A DNA stretch of 33,280 nucleotides from Acidobacteriota bacterium (GCA_022072205.1 JAJVID010000195.1:1-33280); one strand, 5' to 3'; counted from the first letter of the stretch, positions 18,057 to 26,415 are shown. Translations and numbers: made by a program. The notes: generated from the letters alone by a model not told the origin.

Positions 18057-18252
18057 GAATAGTTGCCCCGCAAGACTGCAAGGATCGGCTTGATCGGAAG
18101 TGTTGGCGAAATTCTTCGCCGAAGACTTACGCGCCGAGCTGTGATCACCAGAGTGAGCGGGACGTTAGCTTAACCCGACGGGGTTTGGTTGCGAGAGAAG
18201 TTGTCCGCATCCAGGTTTCGTCATCTGTAATCCCCAGGAGGAAGTATTCACC

Positions 18253-18468
18253 ATGGCAGAGAAGAAACAAGGCAAAGTTAAATGGTTCAACAACGCCAAA
18301 GGCTACGGCTTTATCGAACAGCCTGAAGGCGGTGGGGACGTTTTCGTTCACTACTCCTCAATCCAGATGGATGGCTTCAAGACGCTGGATGAAGGGCAGG
18401 AAGTGGAATACGAGTTGGTGCAAGGGCCAAAAGGCAAACAGGCCGAGAGAGTGATCATGGTTCGATAG
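18253..18468 (+). CDS. Cold-shock domain protein (CspA family)
   Basis: A 71-residue single-stranded nucleic-acid-binding protein, an RNA chaperone or antiterminator. It shows the OB-fold with RNP1 (KGYGFIEQ, about residues 17-24) and RNP2 (VFVHY, about 31-35). The opening is [18 protein letters not shown]. Length is normal. The ATG at 18253 has a perfect AGGAGG at 18236-18241. Two more small hairpins lie in the leader after the terminator: GGCGAA/TTCGCC at 18105-18120 and AACCC/GGGTT at 18172-18185. The only clear promoter is 390 bp upstream, beyond the terminator. Expression therefore may depend on antitermination, as known for cold-shock leaders, or on a promoter I cannot see. Confidence 0.95.
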   Translation: MAEKKQGKVKWFNNAKGYGFIEQPEGGGDVFVHYSSIQMDGFKTLDEGQEVEYELVQGPKGKQAERVIMVR

Positions 18469-18497
18469 CTGTCGCCTCCCGGCAATATTTCGAAGCC

Positions 18498-18539
18498 GAT
18501 GCCCTGCCTGCGAAAACGGGCAGGGCATCTTTTATTATT
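18498..18539 (+). terminator. Intrinsic terminator after the cold-shock gene
   Basis: Perfect 11-bp stem GATGCCCTGCC (18498-18508) with GGCAGGGCATC (18519-18529), followed by TTTTATTATT. Confidence 0.9.
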
Positions 18540-18566
18540 GACCTGCCTCGGCGCTCAAGGTAGACT
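18538..18566 (+). promoter_or_regulatory. Promoter of the lamin-tail protein gene
   Basis: TTGACC (18538-18543), 17-bp spacer, TAGACT (18561-18566), then CCGCGCCGC. It begins within the tail of the csp terminator. The predicted leader is about 150 nt. Confidence 0.65.
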
Positions 18567-18723
18567 CCGCGCCGCTGGAACAAAACAGCGCCGGCATCAA
18601 ATCTCTCGACTGAAAATCCCAACAGACTCAGCACGGAAACTGATAACGAAAGTTACAGAGTGACTCGGCTATTCGTCAGCCTGATGGGAGCTTAGCTTCA
18701 AAACCGATAAGGAGGTTATGGCT

Positions 18724-21627
18724 ATGCGCGCACGCTTCGCTCGGCCCACAAACGTAATTGGCGCCTCTCGTCCATTTTTGATCGTCCTGTTCACCGCCTG
18801 TCTGATGGCGGGCGCGATGCGGTTTCTGATTTCCCCATCGCCTGCGCGCGGCGCGGTTTCGCCCAACATCGTCATCAGTCAGGTTTACGGCGGCGGCGGC
18901 AACAGCGGGGCGCCGTTCACCAACGATTTTGTCGAGCTTTTCAACCTCGGCAATGCGCCGGTCAGCTTTTCAAACTGGGCTGTGCAATACGCGTCTTCGA
19001 CAGGCACGACGTGGCAGAAAGTGGACGTGAGCGGGACGCTTCAGCCGGGGCAACATTTTCTGGTTCAGCTCTCTTCGGGCGGCGCGAACGGATCGGCGCT
19101 GCCGACGCCCGACGCGACCGGATCAATCTCAATGGCGGCGACCGCAGGCAAAGTGGTTTTGACGAACAACAACACGCTGATCACGAGCGGCACAACCTGC
19201 CCTTCGGGATCGAGCGTCGTTGACATCGTGGGTTACGGCAGCGGGACGAATTGTTTTGAAGGCTCAGGCCCCACGCCGACGATCAGCGCCACGACCGCCG
19301 CTGTGCGCGCAATGGGCGGATGCGCTGAGACCGACAACAACTCTGCCGATTTCGCCGCTGGCCCGGTCAACCCTCGCAACATGGCTTCGACTATCGCGCC
19401 TTGCGGCGCGACGACCAACCCAACCGGCATTGGGGCCGCAAGTCCGAATCCGGTTGCGGCGGGCAACGTCGTTCTGTTGACGGTGACGGTCACTCCCGGC
19501 GCGAATCCTGCGAGCGAGGGACTGGAAGTCACGGGCAATCTGACTGTGATTGGCGGTTCGGCCACGCAGCAATTTTTCGATGACGGGACGAACGGCGATG
19601 ATACCGCCAGTGACAATATCTTTTCGTTCCAGACTCAGATCGCGCCGAGCGCGACACCCGGCGCAAAGGCGCTGGCCATCGGCATCAGTGACGCTCAATC
19701 GCGCAGCGGAAACCTGAACATCAATCTGACCGTCATCGCCGCGCCGCCTCCGGGCAACGTCGTCATCAGTCAGATTTACGGCGGTGGCGGCAACAGCGGA
19801 GCTTTGTTCACTCACGATTTCATCGAACTCTTCAATCGCAGCAACGCGCCGGTCTCCTTGAGCGGATGGTCGGCGCAATACACTTCTTCGACCGGAGCCT
19901 CGTGGCAGAAGGTTGATCTCGGCGGAACGCTTCAGCCGGGGCAGTATTATCTGATTAAACTCGATTCGGGAGGCGCGAACGGAGAGCCTTTGCCGGTGGC
20001 GGACGCCACAGGAATGATCTCGATGGCTTCGACAACCGGAAAAGTCGCGCTGGTCAGCAACACGACCTTGCTCAGCGCAAGCTGTCCGATTGGGCCGAAC
20101 GTGGTTGACTTCGTCGGCTACGGCAGCAGCGCGAATTGTTTTGAAGGCTCGGACTCAACGCCTTCGCCCGCGAGCGATAAAGCCGCTGTCAGAATCGGCC
20201 AGGGCTGCGCCGACACGAACGACAACGCGACCAATTTTCTGGCGCTCGCACCTGCGCCGAGAAACACTTCATCGCCGTTCAACGTCTGCGGCAAAGGCTC
20301 GAAGTTCGATAATCTCTCGGTCAAAATTCTGGACTCTGCGGCCTGCACGGCTTCGGGAAACATCGTCGCCGTCGAAGTGAAGTTCACCAACACTGGCGAA
20401 CGAGCGCAAAACGACAACGCCGGTTCGGAACTCGTCGCGCAACTACCGGCGGAGTTGATACCTCTCGCCAATTCCTGTACGGCGACGAGCGGCAGTTGCG
20501 CGATCACTGGCGCCTCGCAGATTGAATGGAACGGAAGAGTGAAGATCAACGAGACCATCACGATCAGGCTTCAGGCGCAGGTCAAAGATGGCATGGCGAC
20601 GGGCGCGATCCTGTGCGTCGCAGCGAAGCTCAATTACGACCCAGACGGCGACGACATCAACAACGCGATGGCGACGAAGAATGAATGCGTCACGGCCAAT
20701 TGCGCTCCGGTCGGGCCGGGCGCGATTTATCCAACAAGCTCTGAAGCCAGCGATCAGAAAGCAGGCTCGGTGTTGATCTATCCGATCTACAGTTCAGCGA
20801 CGGCCAGTCTCCCGCGCGAAAACGCGCGCATCAACATCACCAACACCGATTCGACTCGCCGCGTCGCCGTTCATCTCTTCTTCATCGAAGACGATTCCTC
20901 TTCGGTCGCCGACGCTTTCCTTTGCCTGACGCCGAACCAGACGGCGAGTTTTCTCGCTTCGGACATGGACCCTGACGTAAACGGTTTTCTGATCGCCATC
21001 GCGGTTGATGAAAGAACCGGATGCCCGATCAGCTTCAACCATCTGATCGGCGATGAATACGTGAAGTTGAGTTCGGGTCACGCCGCCAATCTGGCCGCTG
21101 AAGCATTTGCGGCGCTGGCTGGCGCTCCGCCGATTTGCGCCGACAACGCGACGACGGTTGACATCAATTTCGACGGGATCAGTTACAACGCCGCGCCGCG
21201 CGCCCTGGCCATAGACAACATTCCAAGCGTCGTTGACGGCAATTCGACTCTGCTTGTGATCAACAGGATTGGCGGTGATCTGACGACCGGGCTGAGCACG
21301 ATCGGGCAGATTTTCGGAATCGCTTACGACGACATGGAACACGCGGCCAGCTTTGAATTCAGCACGTCGCGCCGTCAGTTCCGCTCGGTCATCTCGAACG
21401 CTTTTCCGCGAACGACGCCGCGAATGCCGAACATCATTCCTTCAGGCCGTACCGGCTGGATGAAGTTCTGGCGCACGAGCGACGGAGCGATCATCGGCTG
21501 TGTGATCAATTTCAACCAGAACGCGGACGTCAACGCTTCGGCGTTCAATCAGGGTCGCAACCTGAGCAAGCTGACGTTGACGACCAGCGCAAGCTTCACC
21601 GTTCCTGTCTTCGCGCCGAATTGTTGA
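18724..21627 (+). CDS. Secreted protein with two lamin-tail domains
   Basis: A 967-residue exported protein of unknown role. An N-terminal hydrophobic stretch (FLIVLFTACLMAGAMRFLI) serves as signal or anchor. Two lamin-tail-like domains (about 47-225 and 345-520) share nearly the same sequence: VVISQIYGGGGNSGA, FIELFN, TLQPGQ and NCFEGS. A beta-sandwich lies between them (about 230-345), followed by a DUF11-like region (about 525-650). The long C-terminal part has NITNTDSTRRVAVHLFF and repeats of a type common in acidobacterial surface proteins. Lamin-tail domains in bacteria occur on secreted nucleases and surface proteins, but no nuclease motif is visible. I chose the ATG at 18724 because GGAGG is 8 nt away; the ATG at 18718 is too close. 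Its 3' end overlaps the convergent methyltransferase-like gene by 32 bp. Confidence 0.8.
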   Translation: MRARFARPTNVIGASRPFLIVLFTACLMAGAMRFLISPSPARGAVSPNIVISQVYGGGGNSGAPFTNDFVELFNLGNAPVSFSNWAVQYASSTGTTWQKVDVSGTLQPGQHFLVQLSSGGANGSALPTPDATGSISMAATAGKVVLTNNNTLITSGTTCPSGSSVVDIVGYGSGTNCFEGSGPTPTISATTAAVRAMGGCAETDNNSADFAAGPVNPRNMASTIAPCGATTNPTGIGAASPNPVAAGNVVLLTVTVTPGANPASEGLEVTGNLTVIGGSATQQFFDDGTNGDDTASDNIFSFQTQIAPSATPGAKALAIGISDAQSRSGNLNINLTVIAAPPPGNVVISQIYGGGGNSGALFTHDFIELFNRSNAPVSLSGWSAQYTSSTGASWQKVDLGGTLQPGQYYLIKLDSGGANGEPLPVADATGMISMASTTGKVALVSNTTLLSASCPIGPNVVDFVGYGSSANCFEGSDSTPSPASDKAAVRIGQGCADTNDNATNFLALAPAPRNTSSPFNVCGKGSKFDNLSVKILDSAACTASGNIVAVEVKFTNTGERAQNDNAGSELVAQLPAELIPLANSCTATSGSCAITGASQIEWNGRVKINETITIRLQAQVKDGMATGAILCVAAKLNYDPDGDDINNAMATKNECVTANCAPVGPGAIYPTSSEASDQKAGSVLIYPIYSSATASLPRENARINITNTDSTRRVAVHLFFIEDDSSSVADAFLCLTPNQTASFLASDMDPDVNGFLIAIAVDERTGCPISFNHLIGDEYVKLSSGHAANLAAEAFAALAGAPPICADNATTVDINFDGISYNAAPRALAIDNIPSVVDGNSTLLVINRIGGDLTTGLSTIGQIFGIAYDDMEHAASFEFSTSRRQFRSVISNAFPRTTPRMPNIIPSGRTGWMKFWRTSDGAIIGCVINFNQNADVNASAFNQGRNLSKLTLTTSASFTVPVFAPNC

Positions 21628-22093
21628 CGCGGGGAATCCAGCGAGGCGTGCCGGCGAGATAATCCGAATACGATTCGCCGAATTGCCGTCTCAGCGCAGG
21701 CTCCTCGTAAAACACTACGAAGAGGTGGACGCAGGTGAATACGATAGCGGCGTAGACAAGCAGCGTTGATGATTTGAAAAGCCAGGCCTCTCCGAGCAAC
21801 GCCAGCAGAACACCGGCGTACATCGGGTTTCTAACGAATCTGTAAAGTCCCCGCGCGACCAGCGTCTTCGGCGGATCAATCGGCGCGGGCGTTCCCTTGC
21901 CCGCCGAGGCGAAATCCCACGCGCATCGCAGATAAATCGCCGCGCCAATCGCCATCGGAATCAGACCGGGGAATTGAAACGGCCCGATACGCGTGAACAA
22001 CGACGGGTTCTCCGACAGCAACAGGTACGGAATCAGCGCAGTCACCGTGCCCGGCACGATGATCGTGAAAACAAATGTTTTGAGCCAAACCAT
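21596..22093 (-). CDS. Isoprenylcysteine carboxyl methyltransferase (ICMT)-like membrane protein
   Basis: A 165-residue membrane protein of the ICMT/PEMT (NnrU-like) superfamily. Helices are visible at the N-terminus (FVFTIIVPGTVTALIPYLLL), at GLIPMAIGAAIYLRCAWDFA, at AGVLLALLGEAWLF and at LLVYAAIVFTCVHLFVVFY. The family signature is intact: LVARGLYRFVRNPMY, then EEPALRRQFGESYSDYLAGTPRWIP. This signature binds S-adenosylmethionine; bacterial substrates are mostly unknown and may be lipids. The start at 22093 has GGAGAG 8 nt upstream; upstream frame extensions run through a hairpin. It is the third gene of the GntR-slipin operon and overlaps the lamin-tail gene's 3' end. Confidence 0.82.
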   Translation of the reverse strand: MVWLKTFVFTIIVPGTVTALIPYLLLSENPSLFTRIGPFQFPGLIPMAIGAAIYLRCAWDFASAGKGTPAPIDPPKTLVARGLYRFVRNPMYAGVLLALLGEAWLFKSSTLLVYAAIVFTCVHLFVVFYEEPALRRQFGESYSDYLAGTPRWIPRVNNSARRQER

Positions 22094-22108
22094 AAAGCAA
22101 GCTCTCCG

Positions 22109-22135
22109 CCCCTGGGAGCGCATCGCTCCCAGGGG
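22109..22135. repeat. 12-bp perfect hairpin between slipin and ICMT-like genes
   Basis: CCCCTGGGAGCG (22109-22120), CAT loop, CGCTCCCAGGGG (22124-22135). On the minus strand it ends directly before the GGAGAG Shine-Dalgarno of the ICMT-like gene, with no U-tract. It may stabilise mRNA, mask the ribosome-binding site, or belong to a dispersed repeat family. Confidence 0.75.
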
Positions 22136-22161
22136 CATCCGCCTTTTCATTTGCCACACAA

Positions 22162-23127
22162 TCATTCAACGGGAACCATCGTCTCTTCATCTTCGCCTTT
22201 GGCCAACTGTTGCTGGCGCAGCGCCGCTGCGCCCAGCAATCCGCCCATTCCCATTGATTCGACCGCCGTGCTCGGCACGATCATCATCGCGCCTTTCTCC
22301 TTCAATCCTTCGTAAAGCATGTTCATCGCGCGCAGGTGCAGCGCCGTCGGATTTTCGTGATAAGCCTTCGCGGCCTGCTCGAACAGGTGGGCGATCTCGA
22401 CTTCGGCCTGGCCGAGGATGATGCGGGCTTGCTTCTCACGCGACGCCTGGGCTTCGCGCGACATCGCGTCCTGCAGCGCGTCGGGGATCACCACGTCGCG
22501 CATCTCGACCGATTGAACCGTCACGCCCCAGGGCGTCGTGCGTTCGTCAATCAGCCGCTGCAACTCGTCTTCGATCTTTTCGCGGCCACGCAGCAATTCG
22601 GTCAACGCCGTTCTGCCGATGATGTCGCGCAACGCGGTCTGCGACGCCCAGCTCACGGCCTGGTAATAATCCTGCACTTCCAGCGCGGCTTTCTCCACGT
22701 CGTAAACCATCCAGAAAAGCACCGCGTCAACGTTGACGGGCACAGTGTCCGCCGTCAGCGTCTGTTCGGCGGCGAAGTTGGTCGTGATGATTCGCTGGTC
22801 AACGTAAGTCGAAACCGAATCAATCAGCGGCGTAATCCAGAACAGCCCGGGGCCGCGCAGACCGGCGTAACGCCCCAGCCGCAACACGACCGCGCGTTCC
22901 CACTGCTTGGCGACTCGCGGCGACAGCGCCGCGATGATTCCGAGTATCGCGCCAGCGATAACGGGGAAAGGATTGAGCGTCGCGACGGTGAGCAGGACAC
23001 CCAAAAGCATCGGCGCGATGAACAACCCAGCCGAAATCACGTTCATTCGCGGAGCGTTCGCCCGCTGTGTGGCGGCGAGTTTCGATTCTTCATCCTTCTT
23101 TGAGATAGCGGGTACAAATCCGGGCAT
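22162..23127 (-). CDS. Slipin / stomatin-like SPFH-domain membrane protein
   Basis: A 321-residue membrane-scaffold protein. About 30 polar residues precede a hydrophobic hairpin (VISAGLFIAPMLLGVLLTVA and FPVIAGAILGIIAAL). The SPFH/band-7 domain follows, starting at EWERAVVLRLGRYAGLRGPGLFWI-like sequence, with the hallmarks QRIITTNFAAEQTLTADTVPVNVDAVLFW and VTVQSVEMRDVVIPDALQ. The coiled-coil region is AMSREAQASREKQARIILGQAE. Slipins organise membrane microdomains; no NfeD-type partner or protease lies next to it. The start at 23127 has AAGGAGA 8 nt upstream. It begins 5 bp after the stop of the GntR gene and is followed by the ICMT-like gene. Confidence 0.9.
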   Translation of the reverse strand: MPGFVPAISKKDEESKLAATQRANAPRMNVISAGLFIAPMLLGVLLTVATLNPFPVIAGAILGIIAALSPRVAKQWERAVVLRLGRYAGLRGPGLFWITPLIDSVSTYVDQRIITTNFAAEQTLTADTVPVNVDAVLFWMVYDVEKAALEVQDYYQAVSWASQTALRDIIGRTALTELLRGREKIEDELQRLIDERTTPWGVTVQSVEMRDVVIPDALQDAMSREAQASREKQARIILGQAEVEIAHLFEQAAKAYHENPTALHLRAMNMLYEGLKEKGAMMIVPSTAVESMGMGGLLGAAALRQQQLAKGEDEETMVPVE

Positions 23128-23131
23128 AGTT

Positions 23132-23527
23132 TCATTCTCCTTTTTTGCGCCTGCCGTCGAGGTGTCCAATCACCTCGTCGAGCGAAAAGCCGAGTTCGTG
23201 AGCCTCAGCCAGAATCCGATCCGCGAACGCGCGCAATTCCCGTTCGCGGCTCTGTTTGTTTGCGCGTTTCAACATCCCGTCCTGACGCGCGCGCACGAAA
23301 GTCCCGACGCCGCGCCGCGTCTCCAAAATCCCAACGCGCTCAAGTTCGGCGTAGACCTTCGCCACCGTGTTGGCGTTGATCTTCAAATCAACGGCCAACT
23401 GCCGCACGGTCGGCAGTTGTTCGCCGACGCGCAGCTTTTCAGTGGCGATGGCGAAACGAATCGCCCGCTCGAGCTGCGCGTAAATCGGCGTGGGGTCTTC
23501 AGTGTCTATGTGAAACCGGTCTTCCAT
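23132..23527 (-). CDS. GntR-family transcriptional regulator, YtrA type
   Basis: A 131-residue repressor with an N-terminal winged helix (PTPIYAQLERAIRFAIATEKL, LPTVRQLAVDLKINANTVAKVYAELERVGILETRRGVGTF in successive parts). The short helical C-terminus (about 45 residues) is typical of the YtrA subfamily, which lacks a large ligand domain. YtrA-type repressors usually control membrane genes in their own operon, and here those would be slipin and the ICMT-like protein. The ATG at 23527 is preferred; a GTG lies just before it. No Shine-Dalgarno is seen and the predicted leader is about 25 nt. A perfect palindrome fills the spacer of its promoter, pointing to autorepression. Confidence 0.9.
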   Translation of the reverse strand: MEDRFHIDTEDPTPIYAQLERAIRFAIATEKLRVGEQLPTVRQLAVDLKINANTVAKVYAELERVGILETRRGVGTFVRARQDGMLKRANKQSRERELRAFADRILAEAHELGFSLDEVIGHLDGRRKKGE

Positions 23528-23533
23528 CACTAT

Positions 23534-23548
23534 AAATCTGCCAGATTT
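23534..23548. promoter_or_regulatory. Second palindrome downstream of the gntR promoter
   Basis: AAATCTG-C-CAGATTT, perfect 7-bp arms around one base, between the predicted transcription start and the gntR start. The loop is too short for an RNA hairpin, so a protein-binding site is more likely. Its half-site differs from that of the other palindrome. Confidence 0.5.
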
Positions 23549-23553
23549 CTCTT

Positions 23554-23581
23554 GTTATATTGTACTACGACAATAGTACAA
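23554..23581 (-). promoter_or_regulatory. Promoter of the gntR-slipin-ICMT operon
   Basis: Minus strand: TTGTAC (23576-23581), 16-bp spacer, TATAAC (23554-23559). The spacer is filled by the operator palindrome. Confidence 0.65.
23561..23580. promoter_or_regulatory. Probable GntR/YtrA operator
   Basis: TGTACTA-N6-TAGTACA, perfect 7-bp arms, lying between the -35 and -10 boxes of the gntR promoter. The position and symmetry are those of a dimeric repressor's autoregulatory site. Confidence 0.8.
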
Positions 23582-23714
23582 GCAAGGTTGCAGAAAATTT
23601 CCTGAAGGCGCAGGCCTGACGACTCCAGTGGTCTATTACTTTTTTGGGCAGGGATGCAACAGAAGACGTAAAAGGCGATAATGACCGCCCGATCCCATCA
23701 AAGGAACGAAAACG

Positions 23715-24209
23715 ATGAACGAACAAAAAGAACCTCTGGTCGCCGTGATCATGGGCAGCAAATCCGATTGGGAGACGATGCGCCACGCCGATGAAATCCT
23801 GACGCAGTTCGGCGTCCCGCACGAATGCCGCATCGTCTCGGCCCACCGCACGCCAGCGCGGATGGCCGAATTCGCAGGGGCCGCCGAATCGCGCGGCGTC
23901 GAAGTGATCATCGCCGGAGCGGGCGGCGCAGCGCATCTGCCCGGAATGGTCGCAGCCCAAACGCTGATCCCCGTGCTCGGCGTGCCGGTCGAAAGCGCGG
24001 CGCTCAAAGGCATGGACTCGCTGCTCTCGATAGTTCAAATGCCGGGCGGAATTCCCGTCGGCACGCTGGCCATCGGCAAGGCGGGCGCAACCAACGCGGC
24101 GCTGCTGGCTGTGGCAATACTGGCGAACACGAGACCGAAGTTACGCGAGAAGCTGCGGAAGTTCAGAGAAGAGCAGACGGCGAAGGTGATGAATGACACG
24201 CTCGGATAA
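23715..24209 (+). CDS. purE: N5-carboxyaminoimidazole ribonucleotide mutase
   Basis: Class I PurE, 164 residues, converting N5-CAIR to CAIR in purine synthesis. Motifs present are [11 protein letters not shown] near the N-terminus, the substrate-binding SAHRTPARM (about residues 43-51) with its essential His, [14 protein letters not shown], and [27 protein letters not shown]. Pairing with purK supports class I chemistry rather than direct carboxylation. The ATG at 23715 has AAAGGAA about 9 nt upstream. The last 17 bp overlap purK, so translation is likely coupled. The 3' product of this step feeds purC, encoded 11 kb away. Confidence 0.97.
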   Translation: MNEQKEPLVAVIMGSKSDWETMRHADEILTQFGVPHECRIVSAHRTPARMAEFAGAAESRGVEVIIAGAGGAAHLPGMVAAQTLIPVLGVPVESAALKGMDSLLSIVQMPGGIPVGTLAIGKAGATNAALLAVAILANTRPKLREKLRKFREEQTAKVMNDTLG

Positions 24210-25365
24210 AACCACTAACTCTCAACCGATCCTCCCTGGTTCAGTCATCGGCGTTTTAGGCAGCGGCCAGCTTGGCCGGATGTTCGCCATCGCCGCGCGC
24301 CGGATGGGTTATCGCGTCCACACGTTTTCGCCCGAAACTGACACGCCTACGGGTCAGGTGGCCGATGTCGAGATCAAGGCTCATTACGATGATTTGATCG
24401 CCGTTCGCGGTTTCGCCTCCGATGTTGATGTCGTGACTTTCGAGTTTGAAAACATTCCGGCGGAGACTGCTCAAGCCGCTGCGGAACGCGCGCTGGTGCG
24501 GCCCGGTGGCGCGGTGCTGCACACAACGCAAAACCGGCGGCGCGAGAAGACATTCCTCCGCGATAACGGTTTCCCCGTCACGCCGTTCAGAGCCGTGAAT
24601 TCGCTTGAAGATTTGAAAGCCGGGTTGAATGAATTCGGCTGCCCAGCGGTTTTGAAGACCGCCGGTTTCGGCTACGACGGCAAGGGCCAGACGAAGATCA
24701 CGAGCCACGATCAGGCCGAAGCCGCGATGACCGCCGCAGGCAAACAGGAGATGATTCTGGAAGCCTGGGTTGATTTCGCCTGCGAGCTTTCAGTCGTCGG
24801 CGCGCGCGGGGCTGACGGCGCGTTCACGCATTGGGGCGCGATACAAAACGATCATCGCAATCACATCCTCGACGTTTCAGTCGCCCCTGCGAATCTGCCG
24901 CTTGAAATCACACGCGATGCGGTCGAGATTGCGCGCGCCGTGCTCGAACAACTCGATGTCGTCGGCGTCTTGTGCGTGGAATTTTTCCTGACCCGTGACG
25001 GCCGCCTGTTGATCAACGAGCTTGCACCACGCCCTCATAATTCCGGCCATCTGACCTTCGACGCCTGCGTGACCAGCCAGTTCGAACAACAACTGCGCGC
25101 CGTGTGCGGCCTGCCGCTCGGATCAACCGAACTGCTGCGGCCTGCGGCGATGGCCAACCTGCTGGGAGATTTGTGGCCGTGCGTTCGCGGAGAATCCGGC
25201 GAACCGAACTGGGCCGCCGCCTGCGCGTTCCCGAACGTCAAACTTCACCTTTACGGAAAACTCACTCCGAAACCGGGACGCAAGATGGGACATCTGACCG
25301 CGATGGCCGAGAGCGCGGAAAAGGCTGCGGAGATCGTGCGCAAGGCGCGCGAAGCGCTGATTTGA
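24193..25365 (+). CDS. purK: 5-(carboxyamino)imidazole ribonucleotide synthase
   Basis: ATP-grasp enzyme of 390 residues that makes N5-CAIR from AIR, bicarbonate and ATP, the substrate of PurE. It shows the N-terminal [20 protein letters not shown], the mid-section [12 protein letters not shown] and [21 protein letters not shown]. The ATP-grasp core is [14 protein letters not shown], and the metal-binding [30 protein letters not shown] (described here by its parts) carries the Glu/Asn residues. The C-terminal [18 protein letters not shown] is standard. The ATG at 24193 lies inside purE in another frame, with AGGTG just upstream. Length is normal. Confidence 0.96.
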   Translation: MTRSDKTTNSQPILPGSVIGVLGSGQLGRMFAIAARRMGYRVHTFSPETDTPTGQVADVEIKAHYDDLIAVRGFASDVDVVTFEFENIPAETAQAAAERALVRPGGAVLHTTQNRRREKTFLRDNGFPVTPFRAVNSLEDLKAGLNEFGCPAVLKTAGFGYDGKGQTKITSHDQAEAAMTAAGKQEMILEAWVDFACELSVVGARGADGAFTHWGAIQNDHRNHILDVSVAPANLPLEITRDAVEIARAVLEQLDVVGVLCVEFFLTRDGRLLINELAPRPHNSGHLTFDACVTSQFEQQLRAVCGLPLGSTELLRPAAMANLLGDLWPCVRGESGEPNWAAACAFPNVKLHLYGKLTPKPGRKMGHLTAMAESAEKAAEIVRKAREALI

Positions 25366-25464
25366 ATGAAACCGGCTGACGGCCGGGTTCAACGGCGCGT
25401 TGTTATAACGCAAGCTCGGTTGAGGCTTGATCGTCAGTGTTTCCCCTGAGACCGCGTGACATCA

Positions 25465-26250
25465 TCAGATTTCAACCTCCCCTTCCAGGTAGAAGACGCA
25501 ATTGCCTTCCATCTCGATGCGGTCACGCGTCAGCCGGCAAATGATCTCTCCGCCGCGCTGCGAAGCCTGAAAGGCCCGAAACACAGTCTTGCCCAGGCGT
25601 TTCGCCCAATAAGGCGCCAGCATCGTGTGCGCGCCGCCGGTCACGGGGTCTTCAGGAATGCCCTTTGCCGGGGCGAAGTAGCGACTGACGAAGTCGTAGA
25701 CTCCGTCCCCAAGCGCGGTCACGATCACCCCGCCGCGACCCAGGCGGACGATTGCCGCCATATCGGGGGCAAGCGCGCGCAACACTTCCTCGCTCTCCAC
25801 CAGCGCCAGGTAGTTGAATTCGTTCGCGAAAACCTCGATTGGGACCACACCCAGCGCGTCAGCTAGGCCGGGCGGTGTTTCGATCAAGTCGGACGGACGG
25901 ACCGGAAAGTCCATAACGTAACCTGAACCGGATCGGCTCACTGTCAGCGGGCCGCTGACCGAATGGAATACTACCCTGCTGCGCCCAGGCTCCAGCCGCT
26001 CCATAACGACCGCTGCGCTGGCCAGAGTGGCATGGCCGCAAAGTGGGACTTCGGTGGTGGGTGTGAACCAGCGCAAGCGGTAGTCGCTTCCGTCGGAGAC
26101 CAGGAAGGCCGTCTCGGCAAGGTTGTTCTCGGCGGCAATAGCCTGCAAAACATCGTCCTCAAGAAATTTATCCATCGGCATCACCGCGGCGGGGTTGCCC
26201 GCGAACCGGCGAGTGGTAAAGGCGTCGAGGTGGAATATTGGTGTACGCAT
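25465..26250 (-). CDS. PhzF-family isomerase
   Basis: A 261-residue member of the PhzF/diaminopimelate-epimerase fold family. It has the N-terminal FHLDAFTTRRFAGNPAAVMP, the catalytic-Glu motif NLAETAFLV, LCGHATLASA and the C-terminal GIPEDPVTGGAHTMLAPYWAKRLGK. These are the usual active-site elements of the superfamily; most members have unknown substrates, and no phenazine genes are nearby. The start at 26250 is where family sequence begins; no strong Shine-Dalgarno is visible there. The frame is open to 26436, but the added 62 residues are basic and overlap the promoter. It is convergent with purK (99 bp gap) and divergent from the molybdenum hydroxylase genes, with which it shares an overlapping promoter region. 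Confidence 0.87.
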   Translation of the reverse strand: MRTPIFHLDAFTTRRFAGNPAAVMPMDKFLEDDVLQAIAAENNLAETAFLVSDGSDYRLRWFTPTTEVPLCGHATLASAAVVMERLEPGRSRVVFHSVSGPLTVSRSGSGYVMDFPVRPSDLIETPPGLADALGVVPIEVFANEFNYLALVESEEVLRALAPDMAAIVRLGRGGVIVTALGDGVYDFVSRYFAPAKGIPEDPVTGGAHTMLAPYWAKRLGKTVFRAFQASQRGGEIICRLTRDRIEMEGNCVFYLEGEVEI

Positions 26251-26387
26251 AGGAACTGTTCGCAGTAACGTTCGATGAATTTCTTTGCGCCTTCCTGACA
26301 CGAAGTCGGCGTCCGCCGAGCTTGCATAAGCGCGCCTCCTGACCGTTAGAGAAAAACTGCGACTGTCGCGACTGATTGGATTATCGT

Positions 26388-26415
26388 TTGAGCTTGAGAC
26401 GGCGGGGAGTATAAT
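26388..26415 (+). promoter_or_regulatory. Promoter of the molybdenum hydroxylase operon
   Basis: TTGAGC (26388-26393), 16-bp spacer, TATAAT (26410-26415), then CACGCGCCG. The predicted leader is about 124 nt. Its -10 overlaps that of the opposite-strand phzF promoter. Confidence 0.7.

Noticed and set aside
25366..25464. Terminator between purK and the phzF-like gene
   Set aside because: Small stems (AACCGGC/GCCGGGTT with a bulge; CAACG/CGTTG) are present but no T-tract follows on either strand.
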